Shown here piece after piece: positions 18,474 to 26,928 of a stretch of 26,928 bases of DNA. Numbering within the stretch: position 1 is the stretch's first letter; every line of letters starts with the position of its first letter. Below the pieces are notes generated by a model, which saw only the letters and a program-made list of their open reading frames with translations, was not told the DNA's origin and ran no database searches. The DNA comes from Beroe ovata (lineage: Eukaryota > Ctenophora > Nuda > Beroida > Beroidae): positions 6,247 through 33,174 of the forward strand of contig CAMPET010000257.1 in the NCBI GenBank assembly GCA_946803715.1. The letters run 5' to 3'. The translations under genes and the position numbers were made by a program.

Positions 18474-19460
18474 ATGAGAAGAGTAGCGTTATCCATCCTT
18501 CCCCTTGCCGTTATCCTGTACTTCCTTATCTCATCTCCGGACTCTAAAGTCCCCCCTGGCACTGTTATTCTGATATGTGGCGCTAGTAGCGGCATTGGAG
18601 AAGAGCTAGCTTATCAGGCGGCAGAGGATGGCGCCACACTGGCGCTTGTGGCGCGGTCCGTTGACAAACTGACCAGAGTGAGGGATGAGGCGGTAAGACG
18701 AGGGGCGCGGGAAGTAGAGATTTTCCCAGCCGACTTCTCGGACGTGGTGGAGAGCTCGGTAGTTGTCAACAAGACTGTGGAGAGGTTTGGGAGACTGGAC
18801 TACCTGGTGCTGAACCATGTGGGGGCACCACTCGGCCCATTCCTGGCGGTGGAGACCATGCAGAAACCGGAATTCATAGAGAGAATATTCAGAGTGAACT
18901 TTTTCAGCAACATCCAACTCACGCTGGAGGCTCTGCCTCACTTAGAGCAGAGTCGAGGTCACTTGTTCGTGACATCGTCCACCTTCGGAGAGATGCCTCT
19001 CAACTACGGCATGGCTCTGTACTGTTCCTCAAAACACGCTCTCAATGGGTTTTTCTACAGTCTCCAGCAGGAGCTACTCGCTAAAAACTCCCCAGTCTCG
19101 CTCACTATTGGAGCACTCGGACTTATCCTAACCCCGGATATACAGAACTTGTGGAGTAACGACACCCTGCCCATCAATCTGATAGCGGGGACTGTGGAGA
19201 AGGCAGCCCGGGGCATGCTAACATCGTTCTCAACCCGACCCCCCACCTGGACCTACCCATCTGGACCGTGCAACTTCATGAGGCTCATGTGGCATTTCAA
19301 CCCGTGGTACCAGGACTTGGCAGTGTTCCAAAGCAAGCAGCCTGGTTCAGCGGGGAGCGGATACGAGGAATCAGTGTTAAAGTGGAGGGAGAAAGTCCAC
19401 ATTGCGACAGAGAGGAGGTTCATGGCGGGGTACAATGATGCGCCGGACACCACCCCCTGA
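18474..19460 (+). CDS. Short-chain dehydrogenase/reductase, 11beta-hydroxysteroid dehydrogenase type 1-like
   Basis: Intronless 328-residue protein. Residues 4-20 are a hydrophobic N-terminal anchor, as in ER-bound 11beta-HSD1. The Rossmann nucleotide-binding motif is GASSGIG (36-42), and R61 follows the second strand, consistent with NADP(H). Asn114 lies in LNHVG; the LNH form is typical of the 11beta-HSD1 branch. Catalytic residues are Ser169 (VTSST) and Tyr183/Lys187 (YCSSK). SLTIGALGLILT (about 209-220) corresponds to the SITLCVLGLIDT segment of human 11beta-HSD1. The substrate cannot be told from sequence; an invertebrate HSD11B1-like (HSD11B1L) function on steroids or other carbonyls is likely. 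It converges with the MFSD11-like gene, whose 3' end is about 600 nt away. The start is the first Met, just upstream of the anchor. Confidence 0.92.
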   Translation: MRRVALSILPLAVILYFLISSPDSKVPPGTVILICGASSGIGEELAYQAAEDGATLALVARSVDKLTRVRDEAVRRGAREVEIFPADFSDVVESSVVVNKTVERFGRLDYLVLNHVGAPLGPFLAVETMQKPEFIERIFRVNFFSNIQLTLEALPHLEQSRGHLFVTSSTFGEMPLNYGMALYCSSKHALNGFFYSLQQELLAKNSPVSLTIGALGLILTPDIQNLWSNDTLPINLIAGTVEKAARGMLTSFSTRPPTWTYPSGPCNFMRLMWHFNPWYQDLAVFQSKQPGSAGSGYEESVLKWREKVHIATERRFMAGYNDAPDTTP

Positions 19461-20058
19461 AATGATGGGCGTGGTCAGAGGGCGTGGTTCTAGAGGCTAG
19501 AGACCGACATTGGGACCCTCAAAATGAGATTCTGTTTAAAAACAGTGACACTGATGACACAAAACAATTTGTCCCATCAAGAATATACCATAACAAGTAC
19601 TCTCAGTGTATGACTTTTTTCTAAATCTGAAATAACTTGAGATATGTTTGTAAAGAACCAGAGAAACAATGAATGAACTTCAATAGAAATCCTATTGTAA
19701 TTTCGTAAAACACACATTTCGTTCAGTAATTGCGTCCAACTTGATTGTATTTAGGAATCATTTACAAAACGTGAGACATGAATCACCGTAAACATCAATC
19801 ATGATTTTACAGCACGATGATACATTGACATATGTTACGTTACTATGTTACATTCACATGTTACTCGCTGTTACATTGATACACATAATCCTAGACTCTA
19901 GAGCCACCAAGTACAAAGTAAAGTGTGGTGTGCCTGTGTCTGTGTTTTGTGTTATGTGTTTGTGTGTTCCAGTGCTACTCATGATTTCACTACTCTAAAG
20001 CAAACCACCTTGTGTGTGTATTATGACAGGATAAAAGGTGGATAAAAGGTGGAGAACT
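19461..20058. other. Convergent intergenic region
   Basis: It lies between the 3' ends of the dehydrogenase (+) and the MFSD11-like gene (-). It is AT-rich with no canonical AATAAA on either strand that I could find. A short direct repeat (GGATAAAAGGTGG twice, 20030-20052) sits just beyond the transporter stop. Confidence 0.6.
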
Positions 20059-21975
20059 CTAAAGCACACCACATACATAGAAAAGTGTTGTGGGTACAGC
20101 GAAAACGACATGCAAGGCCAGTAACACATAGAATGGTAGGCGAGAACTTAAGAAGAAAGCAAGTGCAGTGACCAGGGAAAGGGTAGCGTTGAGAATTGTG
20201 TACCCGACCTCCGTGTTTTCGGCAAAGAGCATCCCTGTGCAGGCATTCGCTAGGATGTTATACGCAGCATCTGATATGCCTAGCAACACTCCGGTCACTA
20301 TGACAACACTACGATGCGGTGGGATGTAGGAGTGAGTTACTCTGTGAAATGGAGTGGTGAGGTGAGATGAATACGCGCACTCTGGTGAAAATGTGAGGAA
20401 CATCAGGTAGAAAGCAGTGAGAGCCGCCACGAATGCAACTATAACGAGAATTTTGTTCCCAATTCTCGGACCCACTTTCTCGAATGTAACTGAAGCAAGG
20501 ATTTCGGATCCTCCCATCACAATTCCGAAAAGGGGTATCAGTTTCCGATAAGTGAATGTGTTCCCAATACAAGTTTGTAGCGTCATTGTGTATAGCGCCG
20601 TGGTCAAGCCATTGTAACTCACAGCGATGACAAGGCATAGCACTTGTTTCCTGAAAACACTCACTGAGCTCTGTATCCTCACCTTATCTGGCGAGGTGCC
20701 AAGGAGAGGTCTGGCGAGGGGTGAGAGGGGTGCGGGTTTCCGGTACCCGAATACTCCTATCAGAGATGCACCGGCAATGAGGACACAGCACACTATGTAT
20801 ATGGTAACCCTGGTAACCGTGTCGATATGAGATAGGTTTCCAATGTAACAATACTCTGCAATGTTTCCTAAACAATGTCACGTGATCAGACATGTGACAG
20901 AAGTCATGATAAGTCACACTAGAACCAATGGTCATACTATGTACCTATAAGTGTGCTGGATATGAATATTCCCCACCATAGACTGGTGTTACGATGCAGC
21001 GTGTCTGGTGTGGAGCTATCGGCCAATATCTTGGGACAAATCACCCAAACCAGCCCCATTCCAAGTCCTGGTGTTTAGTTAACTTGACTTTAACACAAGT
21101 CACACACACACACAGGGACACACAACAATGTGGACAATCTCGACACCACAACCCACTAACCCGGTGAACATGATCTCAAAACCCAATCACTACACGTCAG
21201 AGACCACCAGACAACTTCATAACTCCGCAACTCCGACTCGAAATCTTCACATTCCTCAACTCCACAAATTTACAGACACTTAGTACTTACCCGTTATGCA
21301 TGATCCGAGACAAAGAGTCCACGACTTGAGGAGGATAACACCGGCAAACTGGCCCACAAACATGGCGGAGGAGAGACCGAGGAGTGCTCTGTTACTCATC
21401 TTCCCAATGATAGGAATTGAAATCAACGAGCCCAGGAAACTCCCCAAAAACACCAATCCTGGATGATGTGATACACGTGTCATATCATCATGGTGATGTT
21501 GACACGTTGTCATGGTGATGTTGTGGTGTTGCCATGGTTACCTGAACTGATAAACCCATCTTTCTCTGATAAACCACTGTCAGCGTCAGCTAACACAACT
21601 GCTAAAATTCCCTGGCCCGGGGAGAAAGCAGTGTAGACCAAACAGAGGACTAGTCCACTAACAACAACGTTCCGGACTCCTCCATGGCCTAGTGGGGGGT
21701 GGGTGGGGGGTGGGGGGTCAGTGCGTGTTGACAGTGATGCCAGAGCTACACATGCGGAGTTCGGGGTGGGGGGGTCAGTGCGTGTTGACAGTGATGCCAG
21801 AGCTACACATGCGGAGTTCAGTGTAATACTCACGTGTCGTAGTGATAGACTGCTCAGTGTTGTCAGCAGTGTTGTCAGCAGTGTTGTCAGCAGTGTTGTC
21901 AGCAGTGTTGTCAGCAGTGTTGTCAGTGGTGACATTGGGGTCAGAGTTATCAATCTCGTCTCCCTCAGTGATCAT
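20059..21975 (-). CDS. MFSD11: MFSD11/UNC93-like major facilitator transporter, five exons
   Basis: Minus-strand exons 21975-21834, 21688-21542, 21458-21291, 21067-20945 and 20867-20059 join without phase error to 462 residues (human MFSD11 is 449). The predicted protein is polytopic, consistent with 12 helices. Matches to MFSD11 include the first helix ending in TAFSPGQG, the GSFLGSLISIPIIGKMS turn, the loop before helix 6 (WWGIFISSTLIGNIAEYCYI), TCIGNTFTYRKLIPLFGIVM and VTGVLLGISDAAYN (human SFLLGLGDSCFN). The family belongs to the UNC93 branch; the substrate is not known. The N-terminus is acidic with a DNTA tetrapeptide repeated about six times (residues 18-40), cytosolic by topology. Only 184 nt separate the start codon from the ABCE1 stop. 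Confidence 0.88.
21717..21820. repeat. 57-bp tandem duplication in MFSD11 intron 1
   Basis: Two copies of a unit starting GTCAGTGCGTGTTGACAGTG begin at 21717 and 21774 and are identical over about 45 nt. A G-rich spacer (GGGGTGGGGGG) separates them. Confidence 0.92.
21851..21925 (-). repeat. 12-bp coding repeat in MFSD11 exon 1
   Basis: GTGTTGTCAGCA units (plus strand) encode DNTA tetrapeptides in the minus-strand gene. The length is a multiple of 3, so copy changes keep the frame. Confidence 0.9.
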
Positions 21976-22159
21976 TGCTATAACACGAGGTTATATCAGT
22001 GTGAATATTCGCTGCACAAAATACGATGTATGAAGGAGTATAGCGTTATTATAAACATTCAAATCATGTCATCGATTTCGTTATAATCAGTAAACACAAG
22101 ATGGAATGCATGAAAAAATAAAATTAGTCAGACACAGCAGCACACATGATCCACACAGC

Positions 22160-26928
<4,769 letters not shown>

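Overview
This is animal nuclear DNA. Genes with several short GT-AG introns lie beside genes with no introns, and many proteins belong to metazoan families: MPHOSPH8, UBR7, NEIL1, MFSD11, a 7TM receptor and mitochondrial ribosomal protein mS35. Introns are short, genes are close together, and many introns are filled by their own minisatellite. This suggests a compact, early-branching animal genome. A sponge is my guess, but the sequence alone does not prove it. Exon boundaries were set by hand from GT-AG signals and reading phase. In every multi-exon gene listed, the phases close without a frame error.

Layout, left to right. 76-1708 (+): five-exon gene with a possible galectin-like fold. 2159-3403 (+): intronless UBR7. 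3598-7940 (+): seven-exon MPHOSPH8 (MPP8) homologue, with a chromodomain, ankyrin repeats and the MPP8 C-terminal domain. An intronless FBXO31-like F-box gene (5330-6460, +) sits inside one of its introns. 8436-9560 (+): intronless NEIL1 DNA glycosylase. 10026-17263 (+): mS35, whose exon chain continues into an unrecognised C-terminal half. Its 4.5-kb first intron holds an eight-exon divergent rhodopsin-like GPCR on the opposite strand (10365-12860, -). 18474-19460 (+): intronless 11beta-HSD-type dehydrogenase. 20059-21975 (-): five-exon MFSD11/UNC93-like transporter. 22160-26861 (-): 3' part of ABCE1, whose start is beyond the window. One ABCE1 intron holds an intronless S-formylglutathione hydrolase (ESD) gene (22786-23661, -). 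Another holds a six-copy 152-bp satellite plus diverged inverted copies of the same sequence.

The genes do not form one pathway. They cover chromatin (UBR7, MPP8), protein turnover (UBR7, F-box), DNA repair (NEIL1), translation and ribosome recycling (mS35, ABCE1), detoxification and redox metabolism (ESD, SDR), transport (MFSD11) and signalling (GPCR). The notable feature is the architecture. Three genes are nested in introns of other genes, and five are intronless although their vertebrate orthologues are intron-rich. The F-box start codon overlaps the stop codon of a possible short MPP8 isoform (ATGCTAG). The GPCR has three in-frame splice acceptors 39 nt apart in its third intracellular loop. 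No tRNA, rRNA, CRISPR array or autonomous transposase gene was seen.
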